From an uncultured Paracoccaceae bacterium (GTDB lineage: Bacteria; Pseudomonadota; Alphaproteobacteria; Rhodobacterales; Rhodobacteraceae), in NCBI GenBank assembly GCA_958439195.1, contig OY288151.1, positions 186,001 through 250,000 on the forward strand: a DNA stretch of 64,000 nt, in the 5' to 3' direction. The first letter of the stretch is position 1. Each line of letters opens with the position of its first letter. Below, one piece after another: positions 34,429 through 42,643 of the stretch. The position numbers and the translations under genes were made by a program. Under the pieces are notes generated by a model. That model had not been told where the DNA came from and did not search any database. It saw only the letters and a list, made by a program, of their open reading frames with translations.

Positions 34429-34774
34429 ATAGTCCCCCGTTAGTCCTTGATCGTTGTCTAGCTTACCGTTTCCGGACTGCCAAGGCTTTTCCCCTGTATT
34501 GGTTATGACCCGTCGGCGGGGTTTTGGCCGGACAAAGCGGTGATCCGCGCAGTTTTCCAAACATGATGCACCCCTTGCAGCAAAGGGCTGGCGGCACCGC
34601 AGGGCGCTGGGGGGTGGGCAAAAGTGACTGTGGCAACTCTGCATCACGAGAGCGGGCTTTAAACTTCGTTAATGCTCTGACGTTGCAATCGACCCCGTTA
34701 GGAATGATTAACAAGGCATCGCCAACTCGGATTCCCCTGGGTTGGGCATTCTCCAAGTAAACGAGGGAAAAACG
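34429..34774. promoter_or_regulatory. Divergent promoter region, DUF3576 lipoprotein and porin
   Basis: These 346 bases lie between two divergent envelope genes. The porin side is AT-rich, with AACTTCGTTAATG (about 34671) and TTGCAA (34684-34689) followed by GGAATGATTAAC, which could be a sigma-70 promoter of moderate quality. I find no TGATCC-N18-TAAG element and no clear operator dyad. No gene is evident. Confidence 0.35.
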
Positions 34775-35740
34775 ATGAAAAAAATTCTTCTGGCTACCAC
34801 GATGTTGGCAAGCACCGTTGGCGTTGCTGCTGCAGACGTGACCATCTCTGGCTATGGCCGTTTCGGTGCTGAGTATCGTGATGATCGTGCGGTCGGAGCC
34901 GCTGACACCATTCTTCGGTCACGTCTGCGCTTCAACATTGACGCCACGACCGAAACCGATTCCGGCGTGACCTTCGGCGGTCGCCTGCGTTTCGAGAATA
35001 ATTCGGGCGACGAGGGCACCTTCGGTAACAACGCGCAGTTCAGCGCGTCGTTCTCGGGCCTGACCGTTTCGGTTGGCAACGTTGACACCGCAATGGACTC
35101 TGTTGGGCTGATCTACAACTCAGAAATGGGTTATATGGACAGCTCGTTTGGTGATATCCAAGGTGCATTTTTCGCATATGCATCGCAGCCGGTCCTGCCC
35201 CAGTTTGCCGATTACTACGGGATCGCAGCCACCTACTCGTTCGGCGACGCAAACTTCTACTTCTCCTTTGTAGACCCAGATCAGACTGTCACCAATCCTA
35301 GTGTTGCCCTCCCGGCAGCTTTCGGTGGTGTGCTGGCAACAGACGAAGAAATTGGCATTGCGTTTGACTACACCACTGGTGCGTTCACCGTGGCTGCTGG
35401 TTACACCGCAAACGGTTTCGGGATTGCAGACAACGACCTCGGTTTCCTGGGCGCTGCTTATGCAATCGGTGAAAATGCAAACGTCGGCATCAACCTGTAC
35501 GACAACGGTACCATTGGTGGTGTGGACGTTGGCAACCAGGTTACTTTGTATGGTAACTATACCATGGACGCCCTGACACTGCGCGCGTATGTGTCAGACC
35601 TTGACCAGCCCCTGGCTGACACCGCGTATGGTATTGGCGCTGACTATGCGCTTGGCAATGGAGCTCGTGTGTCGGGTTCAATCCAGTCCGGCTTCGCAAG
35701 TGAAACCAAGGCTGACGTGGGCGTTCGCTTCAACTTCTGA
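34775..35740 (+). CDS. Gram-negative porin
   Basis: This is an outer-membrane general diffusion porin of 321 residues. The start at 34775 (MKKILLATTMLASTVGVAAADVTISGYGRFGAEY) gives a signal peptide followed by the conserved first beta strand of the Rhodobacter porin type. GAGGG lies upstream at good spacing. Alternating hydrophobic strands continue to the C-terminal ADVGVRFNF, which ends in Phe as needed for Bam-dependent insertion. A strong terminator follows. A fragment of a second porin lies 2.2 kb downstream, so this locus once held at least two. Confidence 0.9.
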   Translation: MKKILLATTMLASTVGVAAADVTISGYGRFGAEYRDDRAVGAADTILRSRLRFNIDATTETDSGVTFGGRLRFENNSGDEGTFGNNAQFSASFSGLTVSVGNVDTAMDSVGLIYNSEMGYMDSSFGDIQGAFFAYASQPVLPQFADYYGIAATYSFGDANFYFSFVDPDQTVTNPSVALPAAFGGVLATDEEIGIAFDYTTGAFTVAAGYTANGFGIADNDLGFLGAAYAIGENANVGINLYDNGTIGGVDVGNQVTLYGNYTMDALTLRAYVSDLDQPLADTAYGIGADYALGNGARVSGSIQSGFASETKADVGVRFNF

Positions 35741-35766
35741 TAGCGACACCGTCTATGACTTGAAGG

Positions 35767-35791
35767 GAGCGGGCGAAAGCCCGCTCTTTTT
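35767..35791 (+). terminator. Terminator after the porin gene
   Basis: GAGCGGGC (35767-35774) and GCCCGCTC (35779-35786) pair perfectly around GAAA, followed by TTTTT (35787-35791). Confidence 0.93.
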
Positions 35792-36067
35792 CATTTGTGC
35801 CGCTTTTCTTAAAGGCGCTGCTCCCTGCGCACGTGGTCCATGCATTCTGGCGCACTATTGCTGATTTCAATAGAGAGATTATCCGGTTTTTGAGTTAACC
35901 CAAGAGCTGGACTACGGGGGGCTGAAGATCTGAAACGCAAGAGCGGCCTTGTATGGAGTCAGCGCAATGTCGCACCGAGGTCCTTGCTGTGACATTCGGA
36001 GCCGTTCATGTTGCTGCTCTGTGAGAATATTAGGACTGGCGCAATTGGACAGTTTGATGCGTCTGGT
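35792..36067. other. Non-coding stretch between porin terminator and IS element
   Basis: About 275 bases separate the porin terminator from the left end of the IS element. Reading frames here are short and run into the IS. The sequence is probably residual DNA left by past insertions or deletions that removed the 5' part of the second porin gene. No specific feature was recognised. Confidence 0.35.
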
Positions 36068-36129
36068 CTGCCCCCTGAAAAGCGGTCCTCCCTGAGGTAT
36101 GGTCTGCGAGCCATTTGGAGGATGCAGGA

Positions 36130-36408
36130 ATGCCCCAGAAGAAGCACAAGCCGGAGGAGATCGTCGCCAAGCCCGAGCAGGTTGATGTCTTGGTATAGCA
36201 ATGCCAGTCTGTGGCCGAAGCCGTTCGGTCGATCGGCGTGACGCAGTTCACCTACTATCAGTGGCGTAAGGAGTTTGGTAGCCTAAAGACGGATCAGGCG
36301 AAGCGCATGAGGGAGCTGGAGAAGGAGAACGAGCGGCTTCGGAAGGCCGTCTCTGATCTCACGCTTGAGAAGCTGATCCTGGCTGAGGCTGCACGGGGAA
36401 ACTTCTGA
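36130..36408 (+). pseudogene. IS3-family transposase orfA, in-frame TAG
   Basis: Translation from the ATG at 36130 gives MPQKKHKPEEIVAKPEQVDVLV, then a TAG stop (36196-36198), then the helix-turn-helix and leucine-zipper part: SVAEAVRSIGVTQFTYYQWRKEFG and ELEKENERLRKAVSDLTLEKLIL. In related copies the stop position is a sense codon, so this amber codon inactivates OrfA. The frame ends at 36408 where orfB begins in the -1 frame. Confidence 0.85.
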
Positions 36409-37242
36409 GCCTAGCCCGCAGCCGTGTTTGCATCGAGCATGTCAGGCAGAAGTTTCAGATCTCGGAACGGTTCGCCTTTTACGTGCTCGGGCAGCATCGC
36501 TCGACCCAGAGAAAGGTGCCGCAGGGGCGTGCCGATGAAGACGCGCTTGCTGCCGACATCGTAGCGCTCGCCTCACAATACGGGCGCTATGGATACCGCC
36601 GGATCACTGCCCTTATGCGCGAGGCCGGTTGGGCGGTGAACGTGAAGCGGGTCGAGCGGATATGGCGGCGGGGGGTGCCGAAGGTCCCGCAGAAGCAACC
36701 TAAGAAAGGCCGGCTCAGGCTGAACGACGGGTCATGCATCCGTCTCCGGCCCGAGCGTCCGAACCATGCCTGTTCCTATGACTTCGTCGAGAGCCGGACC
36801 CACGATGGAAGGAAGTTCCGCATGCTTAACCTTCATCGACGAGTTCACCCGGGAGTGCCTGGCAATCCGGATCGACCGGAGGCTGCTATCGACTGACGTC
36901 ATCGACGTGCTGTCTGATCAGTTCATCTTGCGCAGCGTGTCGGATCACATACGGTCCGATAACGGCCCCGAGTTCATCGCCAAGGCAGTGCAGGAGTGGA
37001 TCGCTGCCGTCGGCGCGAAGACTGCCTACATCGAGCTTGGCAGCCCCTAGGATAACGGCTATTGCGAGAGCTTCAATCCCAAGCTCCAGGATGAACTTCT
37101 CGACGCAGATATATTCTACGGCCTCGCCGAGGCCAAGATCATCATCGAGATCTGGCGCCGCCATTACAACACCAAGCGCCCGCGTTCATCACGTGGCTGT
37201 CGCCCGCCAGCTCCCAAGGTCGTGCAGTGGCCGCCTTCGTGA
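36405..37242 (+). pseudogene. IS3-family transposase orfB (DDE), frameshift and stop
   Basis: The rve-type DDE transposase is readable in pieces. The first part carries HVRQKFQIS, YGRYGYRRITALMREAGW and CSYDFVESRT (first Asp). At about 36825-36835 an extra base shifts the frame, after which FIDEFTRECLAIRID and RSDNGPEF (second Asp) continue. A TAG at 37048-37050 replaces the Trp expected in GSPWENGYCESFN. The remaining SFNPKLQDELLDA (catalytic Glu) to 37242 is still recognisable. The gene is inactive. Confidence 0.85.
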
Positions 37243-37330
37243 TCCGGAGCCGCTTCGCCGGCCACCCCGGCCATAGCGCCAAGACCCGTCATGCACTAAG
37301 ATTGAAACCGGACCACCCGATCGGGGCAGG

Positions 37331-37450
37331 CCACAACGCCTTCTGAACGTTCGTAACATTGCTTTCCTTCATCCGCTCCATCTCCTCTACCAACAAGAAG
37401 AGCGTAGCAGAACGTTCCAGCTTCAAACGGTCCAGTTTGCTGGCATCAGA
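37331..37450 (-). pseudogene. Orphan reading-frame fragment abutting the IS right end
   Basis: On the minus strand, a stop-free frame downstream of a TGA (37453-37451) reads SDASKLDRLKLERSATLFLL and then VEEMERMKESNVTNVQKALW, running directly into the IS end. The amphipathic, charged helix pattern looks like genuine protein, but there is no start codon upstream of the internal ATGs. It may be the remnant of a gene cut by the IS. I do not recognise the protein, and chance is possible at this length. Confidence 0.3.
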
Positions 37451-37470
37451 TCATATAGTCGAAACATCCG

Positions 37471-37740
37471 TCACGATCTAATACAAGTAAACGGTGTCCC
37501 GTCTTTGGTGACGCCGGTCACTTTGTCATCTGACACTATCGTTACCGGATATGCAGCACCTTTCTTGTACGGCTTTAAATGAATTTTGGCAGTTTTGCCG
37601 CCATTGTAGGAACCACTCTTCATGTTTTCGGCGTTGCATGTCCACTCGCCCGTTTGTGCATAGGTCAAGCTAACACACGCGATCAGGGCAGCGCCGCTAA
37701 CAGTTGCAAGAAACAAAACTTGGCGAAGTTGACGTATCAT
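37471..37740 (-). CDS. Small secreted protein of unknown function
   Basis: The protein has 89 residues. The signal peptide MIRQLRQVLFLATVSGAALI continues ACVSLTYAQ and is followed by a short mature domain with two cysteines (EWTCNAEN and PFTCIRS) that could form one disulfide. The chain is rich in Lys, Thr and Gly, and basic. Base composition is lower in GC than the surrounding core genes. It lies between the decayed IS and a porin remnant and may have arrived with foreign DNA. I recognise no family. Confidence 0.55.
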   Translation of the reverse strand: MIRQLRQVLFLATVSGAALIACVSLTYAQTGEWTCNAENMKSGSYNGGKTAKIHLKPYKKGAAYPVTIVSDDKVTGVTKDGTPFTCIRS

Positions 37741-37896
37741 ATGACCTCACGCTTCTCATCAAAACCGACTTTAAACTTAGGAATTCTGGGTGCCCTAGGC
37801 AAGGACAGAAACCCTTTGCTTGCGTCAAACCTTGAATTTGGGTTCAGAAGATGGTCGCTTCTTGCCAAATGTACTTACGACTGAGCGGCTGTTCCG

Positions 37897-37914
37897 CGGT
37901 ATTGTGCAATACCG
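37897..37914. other. Short perfect hairpin near the porin remnant
   Basis: CGGTATTG (37897-37904) and CAATACCG (37907-37914) are perfectly complementary with a 2-base loop. It lies 10 bases before the region where porin similarity begins and may mark a rearrangement junction. No T-tract follows. Confidence 0.35.
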
Positions 37915-37923
37915 GGAGGGTAG

Positions 37924-38124
37924 GTGTGCTTGACTGTTATCGGTTCTATCTCCAGCAACGCCTACCACACCGATGACTCGGCTCTGGGTGGCACTGCGGC
38001 CTATGGTCTGGGTGCAGCCTACGATCTGGGCGGCGGCGCACAGGTTGCTGGCGGCGTGGCACGCACCAAAGTGGTTGGCCGTGACTCCACCACCTACGAT
38101 CTGGGTGTGAAGTTCTCGTTCTGA
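37924..38124 (+). pseudogene. 3' fragment of a second porin gene
   Basis: The last 55 or so codons encode the end of a porin barrel: GTAAYGLGAAYDLGGGAQVA, then a turn, then STTYDLGVKFSF with the terminal Phe. This matches the architecture of the C-terminus of the intact porin upstream (GADYALGNGARVSGSIQSG to ADVGVRFNF), but is clearly diverged, so it is a paralogue rather than a recent copy. No signal peptide or earlier strands precede it. A terminator still follows, showing that the 3' end of the original gene is preserved. Confidence 0.75.
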
Positions 38125-38148
38125 TCACTGGCCGATAGGCAAGGATCG

Positions 38149-38175
38149 GGGGCGGGCCATTGGTCCGCCCCTTTT
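38149..38175 (+). terminator. Terminator after the porin remnant
   Basis: GGGGCGGGCC (38149-38158) and GGTCCGCCCC (38162-38171) pair with one G-U, loop ATT, followed by TTTT. Confidence 0.85.
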
Positions 38176-38239
38176 CATTGCTCGCTTCCCTTTGCCGCGG
38201 CGCTATGATTCTGATGCGGTAAAACAATGAGGGCGGCAA

Positions 38240-38902
38240 ATGAGCCTGACTGAAATCAGCGCAGGGGTGCGGGCAGCAGAATTGGCAGCCGGGCGGGTGG
38301 CGGGGTCTGTCACCCTGATCGCTGTGTCGAAAGTGCAGCCGTTGGATCGTGTCGTGGCCGTGCTGGAGGCAGGCCATCGCGTGTTTGGCGAAAATTATGT
38401 GCAAGAGGCGGCAGGGAAATGGCCCGACCTGCGGGCGCGGTTCGGGGCGGTGGCGGTGCATATGATTGGGCCGTTGCAGACGAACAAGGCCAAGGTGGCG
38501 GTAGAGTTGTTCGATGCGATCCATACGGTTGATCGCCCGTCTTTGGCCGAAAAACTTGCCCGGTTGGCGCAGGAACGGGGGCGCTGTCCCGATCTGTTCG
38601 TGCAGGTGAACACGGGCGAGGAACCGCAGAAGGCGGGGGTTCTGCCCGCGGATGTGGATGGGTTTCTGGCGACCTGTGCGGGAATGGACCTGCCGGTGCG
38701 CGGCCTGATGTGCATTCCGCCCGAAGGCGAGGACGGTGCGCCGCATTTTGAAGCCCTGGCCGGGATGGCAGCGCGCAATGGCCTAAGCGGGCTGTCGATG
38801 GGGATGAGCAGCGATTATGCCGCGGCGATTGCGGCGGGGGCCACCCATGTGCGTGTTGGATCGGCCATTTTTGGTGCGCGGGATTATGCCGCCCGATCAT
38901 GA
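38240..38902 (+). CDS. YggS/PROSC-family PLP homeostasis protein
   Basis: This is a PLP-binding protein with a single-domain alanine-racemase-like TIM barrel, involved in vitamin B6 and amino-acid homeostasis rather than racemisation. The PLP-lysine motif is LIAVSKVQP (K31). FGENYVQEAAGKW, HMIGPLQTNKAK, VQVNTGEEPQKAG, RGLMCIPP and SMGMSSDYAAAIAAGATHVRVGSAIFG are conserved blocks. The 220-residue length is normal. Confidence 0.92.
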   Translation: MSLTEISAGVRAAELAAGRVAGSVTLIAVSKVQPLDRVVAVLEAGHRVFGENYVQEAAGKWPDLRARFGAVAVHMIGPLQTNKAKVAVELFDAIHTVDRPSLAEKLARLAQERGRCPDLFVQVNTGEEPQKAGVLPADVDGFLATCAGMDLPVRGLMCIPPEGEDGAPHFEALAGMAARNGLSGLSMGMSSDYAAAIAAGATHVRVGSAIFGARDYAARS

Positions 38903-38924
38903 TCGGGGGCGGATGATGCGCCTG

Positions 38925-40811
38925 TTATTCCAGCCAGACCCGCGCATAGGGTGGAAGGGCGATGTTGCCATGATGGGCGGTGACCGGGTGATCTGACAGC
39001 GCGTCGTGCATTTGCACCGCACCATGAGCGCGGGCGAAGGTTTCCGGGATGTGCGCCCAGGTTTCGGAAAAGTTGAACAGGCACAGCAAGCTGCCGGTTG
39101 GCGCATCACGGCGGAAGGCAAAGACCTGCGGCACATTGCAGGCCACCACGCGGATCGGATGGGAGGCGTGCAGGGCCGGGGTGGCGCGGCGCCGCGCCAG
39201 GATGTGGCGCAGGCCCAGCCAGACACGCGAACCGTGGGTCAGGCCATCGTGCCGCGCCGCGGCCGCCTGCCAATCCATCCGGGGGCGGTGGATCCAGCGG
39301 CTGTCATGCGCGTGGTCAGGAACGGTGAGGTAGCCGTGATCGTTCAGCATCGCCAGTTCATCACCCATATAGATCAATGGGATACCGCCCCAGGCCGCGA
39401 TCAGCGCATGACCCATCAGGATGCGCTGCACGGCCAGTTCGGCGGCGGCGACATCATCATCGGCAATCGCCTTTTCCAGCCCCGCAAGGCTGGCAAGGCT
39501 GCCGGAAATGCGCTTGTCCCCCGTGGCGGGGTTTTCCTGAAACAGCGCGCCACGCGCGAAACTGCCGGGGAAGGTGCCATCGTAGAAATCTGATAGAAAA
39601 GCGCGGTGTCCGGTGCCCGATGCCCCCAGCGCGGCGGCATCTTCATCGGTGATGGCCCAACCGATATCATCATGGCAGCGGATATAGGTGGCGTAGGTGG
39701 CATTGGTCAGCCGGTCCGGGAAATGGGTTCCCATGACATGCGTCATCAACCGGGTGTCGCGGGTGGCAAGCGCCGACCAGAACTGAACCATCAGGCTATT
39801 GTGATAGGCGAGGTTGCCTTCTTTGCCGTCATGCCGCCCGCGCCCAAGATAGGGCAGCATTTCGGCGGGCGCCACGATCGCCTCGGCCAGATGCAGCACG
39901 GCGGGGCAGGTGATGCGGCACACGGCGCGCAAGGCCTGCAACAGCATATGCACCTCAGGCTCTGACTGGCACCGCGTGCCCAGCCGTTTCCACATGAAGG
40001 CGACGGCATCCAGACGCAGGACATCCACCCCGCGGTTGGCAAGGAACAGCATGATTTCCGCGATTTCCAGAAACACCTGCGGGTTGGCCCAGTTCAGATC
40101 CCATTGGTGTTCGTTGAAGGTGGTCCAGACCCATTTGCCGAAATCGGGGTAATGGGTGAAATTGCCGGGGGCATTGTCGGGGAATACCTCGACCAGCGTT
40201 TCTTCATACCGCTTTGGAAGATCGGGGGTATCGAACATCAGATAGTAATCCTGATGCTTTGGATCGCCCTTGGCGGCCTTTTTCGCCCAAGGGTGTTCTT
40301 TGGCCGTGTGGTTCAGGACAAGGTCGATGCAGACGGAAATGCCGCGTTTGCGCAGTTCGGCGGTGATGGATTCAAATTCGGCCATCGTGCCGAGGGTGGG
40401 GTTGATGGCGCGGTAATCCATCACGGAATAGCCGCCATCGCTGTCGCCTGGGCGGGGTTTCAGGCAGGGCATGAAATGGATGTAGGTGATGCCCAGCTCT
40501 TGCAGATAGTCCAGCTTTTCCAGAACCTTGGGCAGAGTTCCGGCAAAGCGGTCGATATAGAACACATAGCCCGCCATATCGGGGCGTTGAAACCAGTCGG
40601 GTTCAAGATCGCGCTTCAGGTCCAGCCGGCGCAGGTCGGGGGCGCGGTCTTGCCATGCTTTGCGCATCGTCTTGAGAAGCGCCTTGGAGAAGGCGGGAAA
40701 ATCGGGGTGCTGGCCATAAAGCGCGTCCAGCATCGGCCACAGGTCAGGTGCGCTGCGGGACAGGCGCAGATCGAAGATGTCGTCATCCGCAGCGGACGGC
40801 GTGCGTGGCAT
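38925..40811 (-). CDS. Amylosucrase (GH13)
   Basis: Amylosucrase makes alpha-1,4-glucan from sucrose, releasing fructose. The chain has about 628 residues from the ATG at 40811, similar to Neisseria polysaccharea amylosucrase (636). The helical N-terminal domain is followed by the barrel with YVFYIDRFAGTL, GITYIHFMPCLKPRPGDSDGGY, VLRLDAVAF (nucleophile Asp), LHLAEAIVAP (acid/base Glu) and IRCHDDIGW (third Asp). HDDIGW and the SDGGY loop are diagnostic for amylosucrase over other GH13 enzymes. There is no signal peptide, so it acts in the cytoplasm. No sucrose transporter or glycogen gene is adjacent. Confidence 0.88.
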   Translation of the reverse strand: MPRTPSAADDDIFDLRLSRSAPDLWPMLDALYGQHPDFPAFSKALLKTMRKAWQDRAPDLRRLDLKRDLEPDWFQRPDMAGYVFYIDRFAGTLPKVLEKLDYLQELGITYIHFMPCLKPRPGDSDGGYSVMDYRAINPTLGTMAEFESITAELRKRGISVCIDLVLNHTAKEHPWAKKAAKGDPKHQDYYLMFDTPDLPKRYEETLVEVFPDNAPGNFTHYPDFGKWVWTTFNEHQWDLNWANPQVFLEIAEIMLFLANRGVDVLRLDAVAFMWKRLGTRCQSEPEVHMLLQALRAVCRITCPAVLHLAEAIVAPAEMLPYLGRGRHDGKEGNLAYHNSLMVQFWSALATRDTRLMTHVMGTHFPDRLTNATYATYIRCHDDIGWAITDEDAAALGASGTGHRAFLSDFYDGTFPGSFARGALFQENPATGDKRISGSLASLAGLEKAIADDDVAAAELAVQRILMGHALIAAWGGIPLIYMGDELAMLNDHGYLTVPDHAHDSRWIHRPRMDWQAAAARHDGLTHGSRVWLGLRHILARRRATPALHASHPIRVVACNVPQVFAFRRDAPTGSLLCLFNFSETWAHIPETFARAHGAVQMHDALSDHPVTAHHGNIALPPYARVWLE

Positions 40812-40870
40812 GGTATCCCCCCGGTTCACGCAGTTAGACTAGGATTTCCAAAGCGGTTTGGAAAGGGAAA

Positions 40871-41380
40871 TCACGCCCGGAGGATCAGCCGCGACCGGTG
40901 CTGGATGCGGTTGGCGATCCACAACAGATCATCGCGCGCAAAGGCCACGCACCCCGCCGTGGCGCGGCGGGGGCGGCGCCAGGTGTGAACAAAGATTGCC
41001 GATCCGCGCCCCGGATCGGCATGGGGCCAGTTCCAATCTGTCAGCAGGATCAGATCATACATCGGATCGGGCCGGGTCAGGCGTTCATGCGACCACGGAT
41101 GCGGCCTTCGGACCATCAGGTTATAGTCGGGATCACGCGGGTCATCCGACCAAAGGTCCGAGGGGCCAAAGGGCAGCGCCCAATCGGGCAGGTGTTTTCG
41201 TGACAGGCGGTCAGGGCGGTAAAGCATGCCCACAAAACGATGCACCCCCGCCGGAGTTGCCCCATCGCCTTCCCGTTTCGCTGCGGCGGTGATGATCCCG
41301 CTGCGCCCGATGGAACAGGGGAACCGGCGGCCCATGAAGCGCGCGCCCCAACGGGTGACCACCAGATCGGAGGGTGTCAC
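40871..41380 (-). CDS. L,D-transpeptidase (YkuD) family protein
   Basis: The 169-residue protein has the catalytic pattern HTWRRPRRATAGCVAF, matching the His-x-Gly/Ser-Cys active site of YkuD domains. WGARFMGRRFPCSIGRSGII and GDGATPAGVHRF precede it, as in the YkuD/ErfK subgroup. I see no clear signal peptide, although such enzymes normally act on peptidoglycan in the periplasm. Export may use another route, or the annotated start may miss an upstream signal. The start overlaps the ribA stop by four bases. Confidence 0.8.
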   Translation of the reverse strand: MTPSDLVVTRWGARFMGRRFPCSIGRSGIITAAAKREGDGATPAGVHRFVGMLYRPDRLSRKHLPDWALPFGPSDLWSDDPRDPDYNLMVRRPHPWSHERLTRPDPMYDLILLTDWNWPHADPGRGSAIFVHTWRRPRRATAGCVAFARDDLLWIANRIQHRSRLILRA

Positions 41381-42492
41381 AGCAGGTGGCCCGATTTCGC
41401 GGCCTTGGTCGCCAGATAATTCGCGTTCTGCGCCGTTTGGCCCACCTTTAGCGGCACCCGTTCGGCCACCGCGACCCCGCAGGATTCCATCATCGCCAGT
41501 TTGTTCGGGTTGTTCGTCAGCAGTCGGACGCCAGAGAACCCCATCTGCCGCAGGATACCTGCGCCGATGCGAAAATCGCGTTCGTCATCTTCAAACCCAA
41601 GGCGATGATTCGCCTCGACCGTGTCAAACCCCTGATCCTGAAGCGAATAGGCGCGCATCTTGTTGGCCAGCCCGATACCGCGCCCTTCCTGATTGAGATA
41701 GAGAAGAACGCCCGCCCCTTCTTCGCCCATCTGCGCCAATGCGGCGCGCAATTGTGGGCCGCAATCACATTTCAGGCTGCCCAGCACATCGCCGGTGAAG
41801 CAGGCGGAATGCAGCCGGGCCAACACGGGAAGCGACCGGTCGGGGCGGCCGATTTCGATGGCGTAATGTTCCTCGCCCCCGTCTTCGGGGCGGAAGATAT
41901 GCACCCGCCCGGCCTGCGCGGCCTGCATCGGCAGGCGTGCGTTGACCACCGGGTGCAATGGCGACATGCGGGCCAGTTCTGGCGCAATCTCTGCCAGTGG
42001 CAGCAGGGTCAGGGCATGTTCATCGGCCAGTGTCAGGCCATGAGTGACCGGCACCAGCAACGCGGCGGGCAGCAGATGGGCGGATTTCACCAGTTGCAGC
42101 GCGGCCCGGTGCAGATCGGATGATCCATCGCGCAGGGCGCGCAGCGGGCCTTTCAGCGGCACCCGCAGATCATCGGCCGGATCGGCCAGAGCGCGCAGCC
42201 AATCGACCCCCATGCCTTCGGGCACCATGATGCGGGCAATGTCGCCATCATAGGCCGGCGTCTTGAGCGTTTCGGCACGCCGCGCGGTCAGCGCCAGTTC
42301 CGGCTGGCCAAGCACGCGCAGGGCGGCAAGGCGGGCAGGCTCCAACGCCTCGACCGCCACAACCAGCATGGCGCGGCCGCCCCCTGTCATGACAACCGGC
42401 ACCCCCATGCGCAGGTCGCCGCGCGCCCGTGACAGGCGTTCGACAATGGTGGGGGCAAGGCTGGTGTTCGGTGTGGGTCGGGTGTGCGGCAT
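41377..42492 (-). CDS. ribA: GTP cyclohydrolase II
   Basis: RibA catalyses the first committed step of riboflavin synthesis, opening the guanine ring of GTP. The zinc Cys cluster lies in CFTGDVLGSLKCDCGPQL. NQEGRGIGLANKMRAYSLQDQG and the LTNNPNKLAMMESCGV end are conserved. At 371 residues it is longer than the minimal enzyme (about 200). The first 160 residues are an N-terminal domain without the DHBP-synthase motifs, a type seen in alphaproteobacteria. The ATG at 42492 (MPHTRPTPNTS) is chosen because the upstream frame has low-complexity content. Confidence 0.9.
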   Translation of the reverse strand: MPHTRPTPNTSLAPTIVERLSRARGDLRMGVPVVMTGGGRAMLVVAVEALEPARLAALRVLGQPELALTARRAETLKTPAYDGDIARIMVPEGMGVDWLRALADPADDLRVPLKGPLRALRDGSSDLHRAALQLVKSAHLLPAALLVPVTHGLTLADEHALTLLPLAEIAPELARMSPLHPVVNARLPMQAAQAGRVHIFRPEDGGEEHYAIEIGRPDRSLPVLARLHSACFTGDVLGSLKCDCGPQLRAALAQMGEEGAGVLLYLNQEGRGIGLANKMRAYSLQDQGFDTVEANHRLGFEDDERDFRIGAGILRQMGFSGVRLLTNNPNKLAMMESCGVAVAERVPLKVGQTAQNANYLATKAAKSGHLL

Positions 42493-42643
42493 GGGTTCCT
42501 CTGCGCCATATCTAGGACGATGCGCAGGAAATTGAAACATTCCCCCACAGGGCCACACGAGCGCGTGAAACCGGCGTTGCAATTCTTGTCGGAATGGCCA
42601 GCGGGGCGCATGTGGGGGACAGAAGACGCAAACGGAGGTTCCC

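Larger units (their letters stand above)
36068..37329 (+). mobile_element. Decayed IS3-family insertion sequence
   Basis: The element of about 1.26 kb has two overlapping transposase frames, typical of IS3. Its ends are imperfect inverted repeats: CTGCCCC at 36068-36074 with GGTCC at 36084-36088 on the left, and GGACC at 37310-37314 with GGGGCAG at 37323-37329 on the right. Both transposase genes carry stop codons or frameshifts, so the copy cannot move on its own. No clear direct repeat of the target was seen, which suggests loss of a flank or rearrangement after insertion. Confidence 0.85.

Noticed and set aside
34669..34684. CtrA box (TTAA-N7-TTAA) upstream of the porin
   Set aside because: The two TTAA elements are separated by six bases instead of seven and lack the trailing C.
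36130..36408. Functional transposase OrfA using stop-codon readthrough
   Set aside because: Other inactivating changes in orfB (frameshift, second stop) indicate simple decay.
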